64,000 nt of DNA, taken from NCBI RefSeq assembly GCF_026339995.1, contig NZ_JAPEPT010000001.1, positions 248,001-312,000 of the forward strand, given 5' to 3'. Positions 24,461 to 33,437 of this stretch are shown here, in pieces; position 1 is the stretch's first letter; each line of letters opens with the position of its first letter. The notes below the pieces were generated by a model. The model ran no database searches. It saw only the letters and a program-made list of their open reading frames with translations, and was not told where the DNA came from. The position numbers were made by a program, and so were the translations under genes. Source of the stretch: Streptomyces sp. NBC_01481. GTDB lineage: Bacteria > Actinomycetota > Actinomycetes > Streptomycetales > Streptomycetaceae.

Positions 24461-25657
24461 ATGGAATCCCCCACGGACCACCTGAGCCAGGCGCGCGAGC
24501 TGCTCGCGTCCCACCCGGTCGTCGACGGCCACAACGACCTGCCCTGGGCGCTGCGCCAGCACGTGCGCTACGACCTGAACCGCATGGACATCGCCGGTGA
24601 CCGGACCGGCGAGCTGCACACCGACATCCCGCGGCTGCGCAAGGGCGGCGTCGGCGCGCAGTTCTGGTCCGTGTACGTACGCAGCGACATGGCGGGCGAC
24701 GACGCGGTCAGCGCGACCCTGGAGCAGATCGACGGGGTGCGCCAGCTGCTCGAGCGCTATCCGGCGGACCTCGCCGCCGCGCTGAGTGCGGACGACATCG
24801 AGAAGGTGCGCGGCGAGGGCCGTATCGCCTCCCTCATGGGTGCCGAGGGTGGCCACTCCATCAACAACTCCCTGGCCACGCTGCGGGCGTTGTACGCGCT
24901 GGGCGTGCGCTACATGACCCTGACCCACAACGACAACATCGCGTGGGCGGACTCGGCGACCGACGAGGTCGGTGTCGGCGGCCTGTCGGCCTTCGGCCAC
25001 GAGGTCGTACGGGAGATGAACCGTATCGGCATGCTCGTCGACCTCTCGCACGTCGCCCCCTCGACGATGCGCGACGCGCTCGGTACCTCGGTCGCACCGG
25101 TCGTCTTCTCGCACTCATCGGCCCGGGCGATCTGCGACCACGTTCGCAACATCCCCGACGACGTGCTGGAGCGGCTGCCCGCGAACGGCGGCGTCGCGAT
25201 GGCGACGTTCGTGCCCAAGTTCATCCTGCCCGCGGCGGTCGACTGGACCCGCGCCGCCGACGAGAACATGGAGGCGCACGGCCTGCACCCCCTGGACACC
25301 ACGCCCGGGGCGATGAAGGTCCACGCCGCGTTCGAGGCGGCGAACCCGCGGCCGGTGGCCACCGTCGCGACCGTCGCCGATCACCTGGACCACATGCGCG
25401 AGGTGGCCGGCGTCGACCACATCGGCATCGGCGGCGACTTCGACGGGACGGCCTTCACACCGGCCGGTCTCGAAGATGTCGCGGGCTATCCGAACCTGAT
25501 AGCGGAACTGCTCGGCCGCGGCTGGTCCGCCTCGGACCTCGCCAAGCTGACCTGGCAGAACGCGGTCCGTACGCTGCGCGCGGCGGAGGATGTCGCCCGC
25601 GGCCTCCAGGCGGAGCGCGGCCCCTCGAATGCGACGATCGAGCAGCTCGACGGCTGA
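24461..25657 (+). CDS. Membrane-dipeptidase-family (M19) zinc dipeptidase
   Basis: The 398-residue binuclear zinc amidohydrolase cleaves dipeptides, including L-D types. The ligand set is complete: His24 and Asp26 in VVDGHNDL, bridging Glu129 in MGAEGGHS, His197 in VDLSHVAP, His218 in FSHSSARAI and catalytic Asp326 in IGGDFDGT. From memory it is the orthologue of S. coelicolor Sco3058, which has been characterised as such an enzyme. No signal peptide is seen, so it is cytoplasmic. It sits 6 bases after purE and upstream of a decayed paralogue. A large hairpin follows at 25669. Confidence 0.93.
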   Translation: MESPTDHLSQARELLASHPVVDGHNDLPWALRQHVRYDLNRMDIAGDRTGELHTDIPRLRKGGVGAQFWSVYVRSDMAGDDAVSATLEQIDGVRQLLERYPADLAAALSADDIEKVRGEGRIASLMGAEGGHSINNSLATLRALYALGVRYMTLTHNDNIAWADSATDEVGVGGLSAFGHEVVREMNRIGMLVDLSHVAPSTMRDALGTSVAPVVFSHSSARAICDHVRNIPDDVLERLPANGGVAMATFVPKFILPAAVDWTRAADENMEAHGLHPLDTTPGAMKVHAAFEAANPRPVATVATVADHLDHMREVAGVDHIGIGGDFDGTAFTPAGLEDVAGYPNLIAELLGRGWSASDLAKLTWQNAVRTLRAAEDVARGLQAERGPSNATIEQLDG

Positions 25658-25668
25658 GACGGGCCGAC

Positions 25669-25719
25669 GGGGGTACGGGGCGCCTGCGGGACACGCCCCG
25701 CATACGGGCCCGTACCCCC
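25669..25719 (+). terminator. Large hairpin between the two dipeptidase-like genes
   Basis: An outer 11-bp stem (GGGGGTACGGG with CCCGTACCCCC) encloses an inner stem (TGCGGG with CCCGCA), beginning 12 bases after the stop. It probably terminates the purK-purE-dipeptidase unit. Confidence 0.7.
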
Positions 25720-25800
25720 GAACGCACCACCTGCCGTGAAGCCTCGCCGCTCCCGTGCCACGGTTGATCCACGGCACCGCCGTCGACGCTCGGAGCACCC

Positions 25801-26925
25801 ATGGCAGATCTGCAGAACGACCCCCCGGCCGAGACCATAGCCGTCGGCAACCTCGACGATGTGGCGCCGCCGCGCAGAGAGCCGTCCACCGAGCCTGCCG
25901 ACCCGGCCGCCGCAAGCCCGGCCGCCGGAAGCCCGGCCGCCGCAAGCCCGGCCGCCGGAAGCCTGGAGCGCGCCCGCGAACTCCTCGCCGCGCACCCGAT
26001 AGCCGACGGCTGCAGCGGGCTCGGCCTGGCGCTGCGGGAGCTCCCCTCGTACGACATCGAGGACGGCGAGCGCATGCTGGAGACGGACATCCCGCGGCTG
26101 CGGGACGGCGGGGTGGGCGCGCAGTTCTGGTCCCTGCACGTGCGCGGCGAGCCCACGGGGGACCGTGCGGTGACGGCGACACTGGAACAACTCGACCTGG
26201 TCCGCGCCCTGGTGGCCGAGTGCCCCGACGGCCTGCGCCTGGCCCTGAGCGCGGGCGACCTGGCCGACGCACGCAACTGCGGCCGCATAGCCGCCCTGCT
26301 CGGCCCGGTGGCGGGCCCGGCCCTCGGCGATTCGCTCGCCACACTGCGCGCGTATCACGCCCTCGGCGTCCGCAGTGTCACCCTCGCGGGCGCCCGCTGG
26401 ACACAGCGCGCCGGACTGACCCCCTTCGGCCAGGAGGTCGTCCGTGAGATGAACCGTCTGGGCATCCTCGTCGACCTCTCCGGCTGCACGCTGGAAACGA
26501 TGCGCCGCGCGCTCGTCGTGGCCAAGGCCCCGGTCGTCATCTCGCACCACCCGGAGCCGGTCCCGGACGACGTGCTGCGCCAGCTGCGCGCCAACTGCGG
26601 TGTGTGCATGGTCGCCTGCACGGGTGCCTCGATCCGGGAGACGGCGGACCGCCTGGACCATGTCCGCGAGACGGCGGGCCCGCAGTCGGTGGCCCTGACC
26701 GGCGCCTACGACACGGGCTCCCCGCACGCCCCCGGCCTGGCGGATGTGTCCTGTTTCCCGCGCCTGATCGCCGAACTCCTGGACCGCGACTGGCCGCAGC
26801 CCGATATCGAGGCCCTGACCTGGACGAACGTGTCCAGGGTCCTCAGGGACGCGGAATTCGTCTCCCGCGCGATCCAGGCTCGCCGGCCCCCGTCGACGGC
26901 GAGACCGACCCCGCAGGACGGCTGA
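25801..26925 (+). CDS. M19 dipeptidase paralogue lacking metal ligands (pseudoenzyme)
   Basis: The 374-residue protein clearly derives from the preceding dipeptidase (shared [35 protein letters not shown] and C-terminal ELLDRDW regions). Of the six key residues only one histidine survives, at 249. The zinc pair is Cys71 and Gly73, the bridging Glu is Val170, the DLSH His is Gly228 and the catalytic Asp is Ala302. A stretch of roughly 45 residues before the last strand is also missing. An N-terminal Ala/Pro/Ser tail has two copies of PAAASPAAGS. The open frame is intact and codon use looks normal, so a non-enzymatic role is likely, such as binding or regulating its neighbour. Confidence 0.85.
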   Translation: MADLQNDPPAETIAVGNLDDVAPPRREPSTEPADPAAASPAAGSPAAASPAAGSLERARELLAAHPIADGCSGLGLALRELPSYDIEDGERMLETDIPRLRDGGVGAQFWSLHVRGEPTGDRAVTATLEQLDLVRALVAECPDGLRLALSAGDLADARNCGRIAALLGPVAGPALGDSLATLRAYHALGVRSVTLAGARWTQRAGLTPFGQEVVREMNRLGILVDLSGCTLETMRRALVVAKAPVVISHHPEPVPDDVLRQLRANCGVCMVACTGASIRETADRLDHVRETAGPQSVALTGAYDTGSPHAPGLADVSCFPRLIAELLDRDWPQPDIEALTWTNVSRVLRDAEFVSRAIQARRPPSTARPTPQDG

Positions 26926-26941
26926 GCCGCGGGGCCGGAGC

Positions 26942-26969
26942 TTCTGCCTCAGGAGGCGCAGAGGCAGAA
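26942..26969. terminator. Inverted repeat between convergent genes
   Basis: TTCTGCCTC and GAGGCAGAA form a 9-bp stem with a 10-base loop. It overlaps the last codons of the VOC gene and lies just after the pseudo-dipeptidase stop, so it could end transcription from both sides. Confidence 0.5.
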
Positions 26970-27311
26970 CGGGTGCCCGGCCGGGTCCGCGTACACCCGC
27001 CACGACCGCGCCCTGTCATCCACATCGAGCGCCTTCGCGCCCAGTGCCAGTACGTCCTTCTCCGCCGCGTCCAGGTCGTCGACCGTCAGGTCCAGATGGA
27101 ACTGCTGGGAGGCGTCCGGCGCGGGCCACTTCGGAGGTACGAAGCCGGGCGAGACCTGGAACGAGAGCGGCGTCCCGGCGGCTCCCCTGAGGGACACCCA
27201 GCCGTCGCCGTCGTCCTCGATCTCACCGCCGAGCACGCCTGCGTAGAAGCGGCCGAGTGCGACGGGGTCGGGACAGTCCAGCACGACGGTCCCCAGGGTG
27301 GCGATGGGCAT
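26949..27311 (-). CDS. VOC-family (glyoxalase/bleomycin-resistance) protein
   Basis: The 120-residue protein is a single VOC fold with two beta-alpha-beta modules: LGTVVLDCPDPVALGRFYAG at the start, FHLDLTVDDLDAAEKDVLAL in the middle and YADPAGHPFCLCAS at the end. The position of the His in FHLDL and the missing acidic residue at the end (CLCAS) differ from classic glyoxalase I, so the substrate is open. It is divergent from a CGNR regulator across an 88-base region with inverted repeats, which suggests that regulator may control it. Confidence 0.85.
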   Translation of the reverse strand: MPIATLGTVVLDCPDPVALGRFYAGVLGGEIEDDGDGWVSLRGAAGTPLSFQVSPGFVPPKWPAPDASQQFHLDLTVDDLDAAEKDVLALGAKALDVDDRARSWRVYADPAGHPFCLCAS

Positions 27312-27330
27312 GACTCCTCCTCGGGTAAGA

Positions 27331-27365
27331 GTTACCGTTGAAATGGCTCAACCGGTAACGGTTAC
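27331..27365. promoter_or_regulatory. Inverted GTTACCG/CGGTAAC repeats, candidate operator
   Basis: GTTACCG at 27331-27337 and CGGTAAC at 27353-27359 form an inverted repeat. The second half extends into GTAACGGTTAC (27355-27365), itself nearly symmetric. The site lies between the divergent VOC and CGNR genes and probably binds the CGNR protein or another regulator. Confidence 0.45.
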
Positions 27366-27399
27366 TTCATGCTCCCGCATCGGAGGTAACGTCGCAACC

Positions 27400-27918
27400 A
27401 TGAATGAGAGGGAAACCGCGCCCGGAGCCCTCGCGCTGGTCGAGGCCCTGGTGAACACGCTCGATGTCGAGACCGGCACCGACTCCCTCGACACGGAGGA
27501 CGGCCGCGCCGTCTTCGGTCTCGCCGAGCAGGACGTGCCGCCCGCGCGCGAACTGCGTGAGGCCCTGCGCGCCGCCTGCCTCGCGCACGCGGGCCACCGG
27601 TCGGACCGTTCGCCCGCCGCGCTGGACGACCTGCTGGCCGGGGCGCCGCTGTACGTCACCGTCGCGGAAGACGGCACCGCCGCACTCCGCCCGGCGGACC
27701 CCGACGCGCTCGTCTCCCGCATCGCGCAGGCGCTCGCCGCGGCGTCCGCCGACGGGACATGGGCGCGGCTGAAGGCGTGCGAGGCGGAGGACTGCCGGTG
27801 GGTGTACTACGACCGCAGCCCGGGCGGCCGGCGCCGCTGGTGCTCGATGTCGGTCTGCGGCGCCCGCGCCAAGATGCGGACCTACCGGGCCAGGGGCAAG
27901 GCGTCTGCCGGGGGCTGA
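27400..27918 (+). CDS. CGNR zinc-finger / ABATE-domain putative regulator
   Basis: The 172-residue protein has an N-terminal ABATE-type helical domain (about 1-120) and a C-terminal zinc finger (about 125-168). The finger's cysteines appear as KACEAEDCRWVYYD and RRWCSMSVCGARAK; the family's CGNR signature reads CGAR here. Such proteins are treated as stress-linked transcription regulators in actinobacteria. The ATG at 27400 is the first with the N-terminal domain intact. It is divergent from the VOC gene. Confidence 0.85.
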   Translation: MNERETAPGALALVEALVNTLDVETGTDSLDTEDGRAVFGLAEQDVPPARELREALRAACLAHAGHRSDRSPAALDDLLAGAPLYVTVAEDGTAALRPADPDALVSRIAQALAAASADGTWARLKACEAEDCRWVYYDRSPGGRRRWCSMSVCGARAKMRTYRARGKASAGG

Positions 27919-27924
27919 ATATCA

Positions 27925-28056
27925 GCCCGTCCGGGCGTTTGAGGACATGCGGCCGAAGGTCGCATCCGGGGTCTGGGGCGAAGCCCCGGTTGGTGCCCGG
28001 CGCCCAAGCCCCCAGTTCGGGCAGGGGCGGGTAGGGGAAAAGGCCCCCGGGCCGAG
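27925..28056. repeat. Dispersed Streptomyces intergenic repeat
   Basis: The gap starts with CAGCCCGTCCGGGCGTTTGA and continues with GGGGTCTGGGGCGAAGCCCC and a G-rich AAAAGGCCC part. This sequence type recurs between genes in many Streptomyces genomes (recollection). It sits at the 3' ends of the convergent CGNR and dehydrogenase genes. The hairpin GGGGCGAAGCCCC may act as terminator. Confidence 0.6.
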
Positions 28057-28058
28057 CC

Positions 28059-29402
28059 CTACGCCCGCGGCCGGCCCATCGCCCGATACGTCCAGCCCGC
28101 CTCGCGCCACTTCACCGGGTCCAGCGCATTCCGCCCGTCCAGGACGATCCGGCTCGACGTGACCCGGCCCAGCGCCGCCGGGTCCAGTTCGCGGAACTCG
28201 CGCCACTCCGTCAGGTGCAGCACCACGTCCGCCCCCCGGACCGTCTCCAGCGCCGTGTCCGCGTACCCGAGGGTCGGGAACAGCCGGCGCGCGTTGTCCA
28301 TGCCCTTGGGGTCGTACACCGTGACCTGACCGCCCTGCAGATGGATCTGCCCGGCGACATTCAGCGCGGGCGAGTCCCGCACATCGTCCGAGTCGGGCTT
28401 GAAGGACGCCCCCAGCACGGCCACCCGCTTGCCCAGGAACGATCCGCCGCCCACGGCCTCCCGCGCCAGCTCCACCATGTGGCCGCGGCGCCGCATATTG
28501 ATCGAGTCGACCTCGCGCAGGAAGGTCAGCGCCTGGTCGGCGCCCAGCTCGCCGGCGCGGGCCATGAACGCGCGGATGTCCTTCGGCAGACAGCCGCCGC
28601 CGAAGCCGATGCCCGCGCGCAGGAATTTGGAGCCGATGCGCTCGTCGTATCCGATGGCCTCGGCGAGCTTCACGACATCGCCGTCGGCGGCCTCGCACAC
28701 CTCGGCCATCGCGTTGATGAAGGAAATCTTCGTCGCGAGGAAGGAATTCGCGGAGGTCTTCACCAGCTCGGCGGTGGGGAAGTCGGTCACCACGAACGGC
28801 GAGCCCTCGCCGACCGGCGTCGCGTACACCTCGCGCAGCAGCTTCTCCGCACGCTCGCTCTCCACACCCACCACGATCCGGTCGGGGTGCAGCGTGTCCT
28901 GGACGGCGAAGCCCTCGCGCAGGAACTCGGGGTTCCACGCCAGCTCGGCGTCCGTGCCCACCGGGGCGAGTTCGGTGAGCAGAGCCGCCAGCCGGGCCGC
29001 GCTGCCGACCGGGACGGTCGACTTGCCGACGACCAGGGCGGGCCGCTTCAGCTGCGGCGCGAGCGAGGCGAAGGCGCGGTCGACGTACGACATGTCACAG
29101 GCGTACTCCCCGTGCTTCTGGGGGGTGTTCACGCAGACGAAGTGGACGTCGCCGAACTCCCCGATCTCCTCCCAGGAGGTCGTGAAGCGCAGCCGCCCGC
29201 TCGATCCCTCGATCCCGGCGACATGCTTGGCAAGCAGCTCCTCCAGCCCCGGCTCGTACATGGGGACCTTGCCCGCGGAGAGCATCTCGATCTTCTCGGG
29301 CACGACATCGAGCCCGAGGACCTCGAAGCCCAATTCAGCCATGGCCGCGGCGTGGGTGGCGCCGAGATATCCGGTGCCGATCACGGTGATCTTGAGGGCC
29401 AT
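28059..29402 (-). CDS. UDP-glucose/GDP-mannose 6-dehydrogenase family protein
   Basis: The 447-residue NAD-dependent four-electron dehydrogenase makes a nucleotide uronic acid. The Rossmann start is VIGTGYLGATHAAAMAELGF. The middle carries VGKSTVPVGSAARL and WNPEFLREGFAVQDTLHPD. The catalytic cysteine is in GFGGGCLPKDIRAF. The C-terminal domain has VLGASFKPDSDDVRDSPAL, the usual UDP-binding fold. The ATG at 29402 begins the Rossmann strand. The product would feed envelope polysaccharides made by genes in this window; which sugar is used cannot be told from sequence. Confidence 0.93.
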   Translation of the reverse strand: MALKITVIGTGYLGATHAAAMAELGFEVLGLDVVPEKIEMLSAGKVPMYEPGLEELLAKHVAGIEGSSGRLRFTTSWEEIGEFGDVHFVCVNTPQKHGEYACDMSYVDRAFASLAPQLKRPALVVGKSTVPVGSAARLAALLTELAPVGTDAELAWNPEFLREGFAVQDTLHPDRIVVGVESERAEKLLREVYATPVGEGSPFVVTDFPTAELVKTSANSFLATKISFINAMAEVCEAADGDVVKLAEAIGYDERIGSKFLRAGIGFGGGCLPKDIRAFMARAGELGADQALTFLREVDSINMRRRGHMVELAREAVGGGSFLGKRVAVLGASFKPDSDDVRDSPALNVAGQIHLQGGQVTVYDPKGMDNARRLFPTLGYADTALETVRGADVVLHLTEWREFRELDPAALGRVTSSRIVLDGRNALDPVKWREAGWTYRAMGRPRA

Positions 29403-29550
29403 GCGGTGCTCCAGTGAATCGCGGGCTGGGAATGCCTGCCCGAGCATAGCCGCGCCCCGCACCGGGGTCGCGAGCCCGGCGAGCAGAGCCCTTTTCCGCT
29501 GTCGCCAAGGTCACGTATGCCTTGGGGCTGCTGGACCTTTAAAATTAGGT

Positions 29551-29570
29551 TACTTAACGGTAGTTAGCGT
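29551..29570. promoter_or_regulatory. AT-rich candidate operator upstream of acyl-CoA dehydrogenase
   Basis: TTAACGGTAGTTAG has TAAC/GTTA half-sites around GGTA, inside an unusually AT-rich block (29539-29566) 21 bases before the GTG start. TetR-type fatty-acid regulators often bind such sites upstream of these genes; this is inference. Confidence 0.35.
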
Positions 29571-29590
29571 TCCCTGGGGAGTGAGAGACA

Positions 29591-30748
29591 GTGGCCGGAT
29601 CGGCTGATTTCGACCTGTACCGCCCGTCCGAAGAGCACGACATGCTCCGGGACGCCATCCGCTCGCTCGCCGAGGCGAAGATCGCTCCGTTCGCGGCCGC
29701 GGTCGACGAGGAGGCCCGCTTCCCGCAGGAGGCGCTGGACGCGCTCGTCTCCGCCGACCTGCACGCCGTTCACGTTCCCGAGGAGTACGGCGGCGCCGGT
29801 GCCGACGCGCTGGCGACCGTGATCGTCATCGAGGAGGTCGCGCGCGTCTGCGCCTCCTCCTCTCTTATCCCGGCCGTGAACAAGCTGGGCTCGCTCCCGG
29901 TGATCCTCTCCGGCTCCGAGGACCTGAAGAAGAAGTACCTGGGCCCGCTCGCCAACGGCGACGGGATGTTCTCGTACTGCCTCTCCGAGCCGGACGCGGG
30001 TTCCGACGCGGCGGGCATGAAGACCAAGGCCGTCCGCGACGGCGACTTCTGGGTGCTCAACGGCGTGAAGCGCTGGATCACCAACGCCGGCGTCTCCGAG
30101 TACTACACGGTGATGGCCGTCACCGACCCCGAGAAGCGCTCCAAGGGCATCTCGGCCTTCGTCGTCGAGAAGTCCGACGAGGGCGTCTCCTTCGGCGCCC
30201 CGGAGAAGAAGCTCGGCATCAAGGGCTCCCCGACCCGCGAGGTCTACCTCGACAACGTCCGCATCCCCGCCGACCGCATGATCGGCGCGGAGGGCACCGG
30301 CTTCGCCACCGCGATGAAGACTCTGGACCACACCCGGATCACGATCGCGGCCCAGGCTCTGGGTATCGCCCAGGGCGCGCTGGACTACGCCAAGGGCTAC
30401 GTCCAGGAGCGCAAGCAGTTCGGCAAGCCGATCGCCGACTTCCAGGGCATTCAGTTCATGCTCGCCGACATGGCCATGAAGCTCGAGGCCGCCCGCCAGC
30501 TCACCTACTCCGCGGCCGCCAAGTCGGAGCGCGGCGACGGGGACCTGACCTTCTTCGGCGCGGCGGCCAAGTGCTTCGCCTCCGACGTCGCGATGGAGGT
30601 CACGACGGACGCGGTCCAACTCCTCGGCGGCTACGGCTACACGCGCGACTACCCGGTGGAGCGCATGATGCGCGACGCCAAGATCACCCAGATCTACGAG
30701 GGCACGAACCAGGTCCAGCGGATCGTCATGGCCCGCAACCTGCCGTAG
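29591..30748 (+). CDS. Acyl-CoA dehydrogenase
   Basis: The 385-residue FAD enzyme carries out the first step of beta-oxidation or branched-chain acyl-CoA breakdown. Motifs are YCLSEPDAGSDAAGM (FAD/substrate site), GVKRWITNAGVSEYYTVMAV, DHTRITIAAQALGIAQGALD, and RMMRDAKITQIYEGTNQVQR with the catalytic-base Glu. Family length is normal. The GTG at 29591 has GGGGAGTGAGAG upstream. It is a single-gene unit ended by a strong terminator at 30766. Confidence 0.95.
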   Translation: MAGSADFDLYRPSEEHDMLRDAIRSLAEAKIAPFAAAVDEEARFPQEALDALVSADLHAVHVPEEYGGAGADALATVIVIEEVARVCASSSLIPAVNKLGSLPVILSGSEDLKKKYLGPLANGDGMFSYCLSEPDAGSDAAGMKTKAVRDGDFWVLNGVKRWITNAGVSEYYTVMAVTDPEKRSKGISAFVVEKSDEGVSFGAPEKKLGIKGSPTREVYLDNVRIPADRMIGAEGTGFATAMKTLDHTRITIAAQALGIAQGALDYAKGYVQERKQFGKPIADFQGIQFMLADMAMKLEAARQLTYSAAAKSERGDGDLTFFGAAAKCFASDVAMEVTTDAVQLLGGYGYTRDYPVERMMRDAKITQIYEGTNQVQRIVMARNLP

Positions 30749-30765
30749 CAGCTTTTTGCAGCTCA

Positions 30766-30803
30766 GAACGCCTCTGCCGCGATCGGCAGGGGCGTTCTTT
30801 TGT
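30766..30803 (+). terminator. Intrinsic terminator of acyl-CoA dehydrogenase
   Basis: A 14-bp stem (one G-T pair) with a CGAT loop at 30766-30797 is followed by TTTTGTT. It lies 17 bases after the stop codon. Confidence 0.9.
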
Positions 30804-31006
30804 TGGATCAGCGGCGGAGGTCTCGGACGCGTCCAGCGTCCGCGGCGCACGCGCCCTGCGGGGGCGCCGGGCGGGACGATGCGCGTCTTGTCGGTACGCA
30901 GCCGGAGTGGGCTCGCCGGGTGAGGAGCTGGCGGCGGGCGGTACTGAACGCACAGGGCTGGTTGCTGGAGCAGTGAGGTCCGTACGCCGACGGTCCGGGC
31001 GACGGG

Positions 31007-31594
31007 CTATGGGTACCGGGGGAGGTCCCCGGTCGGGATGGTCCAGTCGCCGATGGTGACGTCCTCGCCGTACACGAACTCCTTGCGCGTGGCGTAGCGA
31101 GGACCCGCCGGGGTCGAGTGGATGTCGCAGAACACCGCGCCCGAGCCGGTGCGCGGATCGAAGACCGCGTAGACCGGGACGCCGAGGAGGGGGTAGTCCC
31201 GCATCTTGCCCACCCAGTCGTTGTCCGGGTTCGACCGCGAGACGACCTCGATCGCAGCGAGGAGCGTGCGGGGATCGAAGGAACCCTCGCCCTCCATGTC
31301 GGACTCGGCGATCACCATCACGTCGGGGTGCCGCATGATGCCCTCGGGCAGGTGCTCCACGTCCGGGGTGCCGGTGTGGGCCACCAGTTCGTCCAGCAGG
31401 ATCTTTTCGAGGCGTTTGCGTACCCGCAGCACGGTGAGTTCGTGCGGTCTGGCGGGCGACAGCATGTCGTGGACGATTCCTTCCTTGGTGATCTCGAACT
31501 TGCCGGGAAGGGTGTCGTCCATCAACGACACGAACTCGCGCATGGCCCGGTACTGGCGGGCGTGGTGCTGCGCGTCGTCCGGGGCGATGGTCAT
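31007..31594 (-). CDS. Uma2-family restriction-endonuclease-like protein
   Basis: The 195-residue protein is of the Uma2/DUF820 type, a PD-(D/E)xK nuclease fold. The core shows GIMRHPDVMVIAESD (active-site Asp) and LLAAIEVVSRSNPDNDWVGK with the Glu and the Lys of the (D/E)xK arrangement. LGVPVYAVFDPRTGSG follows. Such genes are scattered in actinobacterial genomes and their natural function is unknown. The ATG at 31594 is preceded by GAGGAG. It opens an accessory block and lies just downstream of an HTH gene on the same strand. Confidence 0.85.
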   Translation of the reverse strand: MTIAPDDAQHHARQYRAMREFVSLMDDTLPGKFEITKEGIVHDMLSPARPHELTVLRVRKRLEKILLDELVAHTGTPDVEHLPEGIMRHPDVMVIAESDMEGEGSFDPRTLLAAIEVVSRSNPDNDWVGKMRDYPLLGVPVYAVFDPRTGSGAVFCDIHSTPAGPRYATRKEFVYGEDVTIGDWTIPTGDLPRYP

Positions 31595-31646
31595 GGTGCT
31601 TGCTCCTCGTCGTCCGTACCCGGCGGCAGGGGTCGTCCCCTTCACG

Positions 31647-32588
31647 CTAGGCGGCCTCGGCGAGGTCGGTTCTGCAGTCGCGGCAGCGGCCTGGTTCCGG
31701 GGCGCGGAAGGCGCGGTCGCACCTATCGCAGTTCTGGAGCGGGTTGCGGGGTCTCGCAGGCGTGGGTGCGGCGGGTAGCGGGGGCGGCAGGAGCGCTGTG
31801 AGCCGGTGGGCGAGGAGTCCTGCGGGCTGTTTCAGCCGGTCGGGCAGGTCGGCGGTGAGTGCGTGGCGTACGGCGTCGGGGTGGGCGTCCCGTTCGAGCC
31901 AGGCGGCGACGGCGGGGGCCAGGCGGCGGACGTCGTGCTCGCCCAGGAGAAGCCGGGGCTCGTGGCGGCGCAGGTCGGCGAGGAGGTCGGTGGCCGCACG
32001 GTGGCGCTCCAGGTCGGGTGTCCGCGGCTGGGGGAGCGGCGCGCGCGGGCGCGCGGGCGGCGGCAGAGGGGCGGGTGCGGCCTCCGCGGCGGGGGTTGCC
32101 GACAGGGCGGGCTCCTGGGCCGGGGGCTCGGGTTCCGCTGGGAGCGGCGGTGGCGTGGCCGGGACCGAGGTCGGGAGGCTGGGAGCGGTCCCTGGCTCAG
32201 GCCCTGCGGCGCGAACCGGGGCGGCACCGGGCTGGTTGTACGAGATCGTGCGCGTGACGAGCTTGCCGCCGGGGAGGCGTTCCAGGGTGCGTGCCAGGTA
32301 GCTGTGTTCCTCCAGTTCGCGCAGGGCGGCGGCGATGCGGGACTCGCTCTCCGGGAAGCGGTCGGTGAGCACCTTGATGCCGACCTTCGCTCCGTCGGGC
32401 AGCGACTGGATGTGCACGGCGAGCCCGATCGCGGTCAGAGACAACTCGCCGTGCTGGGCGAGGTGGTTGCCGACGATCGTGAAGCGGCTGGTGTGGACCG
32501 CGTTCATGTGGATCACACCGAAAGGGGTGACGCGTGCGGGTACACGGGACGAGGTGCGCGAGGGCGCGCTAACCTGCTGGGTATCCAT
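31647..32588 (-). CDS. Winged-helix DNA-binding protein with Pro-rich linker and zinc-ribbon-like end
   Basis: The 313-residue protein has an N-terminal winged helix (about 28-105: FTIVGNHLAQHGELSLTAIG, then VLTDRFPESESRIAAALREL). A long Pro/Ala linker follows (about 120-190), then a helical domain (about 195-275). The C-terminus holds two CxxC pairs (NCDRCDRAF and GRCRDCRTD), suggesting a small zinc ribbon. Similar proteins are common in Streptomyces without known function. The ATG at 32588 has only a weak site; in-frame ATGs upstream at 32660 and 32684 are alternatives. Confidence 0.7.
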   Translation of the reverse strand: MDTQQVSAPSRTSSRVPARVTPFGVIHMNAVHTSRFTIVGNHLAQHGELSLTAIGLAVHIQSLPDGAKVGIKVLTDRFPESESRIAAALRELEEHSYLARTLERLPGGKLVTRTISYNQPGAAPVRAAGPEPGTAPSLPTSVPATPPPLPAEPEPPAQEPALSATPAAEAAPAPLPPPARPRAPLPQPRTPDLERHRAATDLLADLRRHEPRLLLGEHDVRRLAPAVAAWLERDAHPDAVRHALTADLPDRLKQPAGLLAHRLTALLPPPLPAAPTPARPRNPLQNCDRCDRAFRAPEPGRCRDCRTDLAEAA

Positions 32589-32869
32589 CGGGAAGGGCCT
32601 AGCTTCCTTGGTGGTCAGGCCCTCGATCGGGATTGCACTCCCGGCCGGGGGCCGACGCATGTCTGTGGTTGTCGCGGCGAGCATATGCCCGCCAACCCGC
32701 CCGAAATCCAGCCCGATTGGCCAAGGTCACCCGTGAGGGTGACGGGCGTGGGGTGGGTTGGGTGGGTACTTTCCCTGGTTCTTTCTAACGTTCTTAAGAG
32801 CTTTTTGCGTCGTGCGGCAGCGCGTCGCGGACAGCCGGGTCGCAGGAATCCGCGACCCGGTGCGACCAG

Positions 32870-33310
32870 TCACGGTACGAGGTCGAGTTCGGCCCAAATG
32901 GTCTTACGGGGCACGGGTCCTGAGGCGACGCCCCAGCGGTCGGCGAGCGCTTCAACGATCAGCAGACCGCGCCCGGACTCGGAGTCGGCGGCCGGGGCGG
33001 CGGGGGTGCCGGGACCGGGCGGAAGGCGGTCGCCACGGGTGTCGGTGATCTCGATCCGCAGCCGCTTGTCGTCGTCCTGGACGGCGAGATCCAGCCTGAA
33101 GTCCCTGCCCGGTACGCGGCCGTGGACGGTGGCGTTGGTGGCCAGTTCGGCGACGATGTGCGCCGCCGACTCCGACGGCAGTCCCCAGGAGGCCAGTTGA
33201 GCCGTGGTCAACAGGCGGGCGAGCCGGGCTCCTCGGCGCGTGGGGGAGAGCAGCACGGTGAACTGCCGGGCAGGAGCGGAAGATTCGGTTCGGGTGATTT
33301 CCAGATTCAC
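32870..33310 (-). CDS. HATPase anti-sigma-like protein (WhiJ-cluster type)
   Basis: The 146-residue protein has a GHKL ATPase fold with N box HIVAELATNATVHGRVPGRD and G box SESGRGLLIVEALADRWGV. It is like the small RsbW-like proteins found next to WhiJ/DUF397 pairs in Streptomyces. It is encoded divergently from an XRE regulator 128 bases away. A GTG at 33310 is assumed. The partner protein is unknown; no sigma factor is adjacent. Confidence 0.8.
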   Translation of the reverse strand: MNLEITRTESSAPARQFTVLLSPTRRGARLARLLTTAQLASWGLPSESAAHIVAELATNATVHGRVPGRDFRLDLAVQDDDKRLRIEITDTRGDRLPPGPGTPAAPAADSESGRGLLIVEALADRWGVASGPVPRKTIWAELDLVP

Positions 33311-33437
33311 GTGACTCAGCGTGGCCCGTCCATGCTTACGCTGAACAGAGCGACGCGTGTACGGACAGTGACTGTCCAGGTGGCGTACGGCCCTGTCCAT
33401 CCGGTACGACGTCGACACGGATGAAGGCGGGTGTCGT

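Noticed and set aside
30804..31006. Possible short gene between the acyl-CoA dehydrogenase terminator and the Uma2 gene
   Set aside because: Open frames here lack a start site and any known motif; treated as noncoding.
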